From an uncultured Gemmatimonadota bacterium (GTDB taxonomy: Bacteria; Gemmatimonadota; Gemmatimonadetes; Gemmatimonadales; GWC2-71-9): a stretch of 26,675 nt of DNA. The number at the start of each line of letters is the position of its first letter. The stretch's first letter is position 1. Position numbers and translations under genes: made by a program. The DNA is taken from assembly GCA_913009915.1 (NCBI GenBank), contig CAJVYZ010000001.1, forward strand, positions 1-26,675. The letters are read 5' to 3'. The notes under the pieces are model-generated. The model was not told the DNA's origin, searched no databases, and worked only from the letters and a program-made list of their open reading frames with translations. This document shows positions 24,190 through 26,675 of this stretch, one piece after another.

Positions 24190-24584
24190 CACCGGCCGCT
24201 CCCCATTCGAGGCCAGATGTTGGCCGTGAACCCAACGGCGGCACCAAGGTGGCACAGGGCCGATGCCATGAGCAGCGGTCCGGCGGCCCGGCCGAGGTCG
24301 AACGGCTCGGCCAGTATCCGGAGGACCAAGCCGACGTTCAGCAGGACCAGCGTGGCCCAGATGAACCCCTCCCGCCCTCGCTTGCGGTCGCGGCTCGCGC
24401 GGGGAAACAACCAGAAGGCCACGCCAAAAATGAGCTGGGTCAACCAGCCGACGACGATGACGTGAAGGTAAGTGGGCCACAAGAAGCGCCAGGCGGGGTC
24501 AACGGCCATGACAACGCCCGCAACCAAGCCGAGGAGCAGGTAACCGAGGGCGAATCGAACGAAGAGTCTGGTCTGTATGGGCAT
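24189..24584 (-). CDS. Four-helix membrane protein, heme-copper oxidase subunit I-like fragment (paralog A)
   Basis: 131 aa, four predicted helices: about 9-28, 36-62, 75-92 and 102-122. It shares the pattern H-V-I-V-V-GWLTQLIFGVAFWLFPR with its neighbour (H, GW, Q, GVA-W, P). I know similar motifs from helix II of NorB/CcoN and NnrS-like proteins, but the family of these short forms is not settled. No clear ribosome binding site precedes the ATG. It is divergent from the TPP-riboswitch/thiC unit with about 170 bp between them, and its position beside nos genes suggests a respiratory or nitrogen-oxide link. Confidence 0.75.
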   Translation of the reverse strand: MPIQTRLFVRFALGYLLLGLVAGVVMAVDPAWRFLWPTYLHVIVVGWLTQLIFGVAFWLFPRASRDRKRGREGFIWATLVLLNVGLVLRILAEPFDLGRAAGPLLMASALCHLGAAVGFTANIWPRMGSGR

Positions 24585-24620
24585 GGCGATTGGGCGGATG
24601 GACGCGGCGAGTGTCGTTGA

Positions 24621-26675
<2,055 letters not shown>

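Overview
This is a metagenome-style contig of about 26.4 kb of GC-rich bacterial DNA (roughly 119-26513). It is capped at both ends by untrimmed Illumina TruSeq read-2/P7 adapter with the same 8-base index, plus homopolymer noise. The gene set suggests Gemmatimonadota or a close relative: a Ser/Thr kinase fused to TPRs with a tandem paralog, a large Ig-like repeat protein, and a lipoprotein-type (clade II) nitrous oxide reductase cluster. That assignment is inference; no rRNA gene is present.

Layout. 119-3601: the tail of one kinase-TPR gene, then a complete paralog. 3602-3897: a convergent intergenic region with a large inverted repeat. 3898-5778 (-): Ig-like repeat protein. 6008-6454 (-) and 6626-7294 (+): a small helical protein and a SAM methyltransferase, divergently arranged. 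7304-12536 (-): a tightly packed five-gene operon, in transcription order HEAT-repeat protein, HD-GYP protein, CYTH protein, secreted glyoxalase-like protein and a peroxiredoxin-like protein. The last gene has one in-frame TGA exactly where the family's active-site Cys is expected (U-P-F-C), followed by a SECIS-like hairpin, so it is probably an unannotated selenoprotein. 12708-14000 (-): a Tat-exported class V PLP enzyme. 14176-17056 (-): a coupled operon of GDPD phosphodiesterase, HExxH metallopeptidase and ATP-grasp ligase.

17321-23782 (+): the nos cluster, in the order lipoprotein cytochrome c, nosZ, a four-helix membrane protein, nosL, nosD, nosF, nosY. From the membrane protein to nosY every junction is a 4-bp GTGA/ATGA overlap. 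Together these would supply electrons (cytochrome c), the catalytic Cu enzyme (NosZ), a copper chaperone (NosL) and the NosDFY maturation complex for N2O reduction to N2. No nosR is present. 23779-24584 (-): two small four-helix paralogs resembling a piece of heme-copper oxidase subunit I. 24754-26513 (+): a TPP riboswitch with a Rho-independent terminator controlling thiC, which is cut by the contig end just after its Fe-S cysteine motif.

The most unusual item is the candidate selenocysteine peroxiredoxin at 7304-7915. A gene finder would split it or call it a pseudogene.
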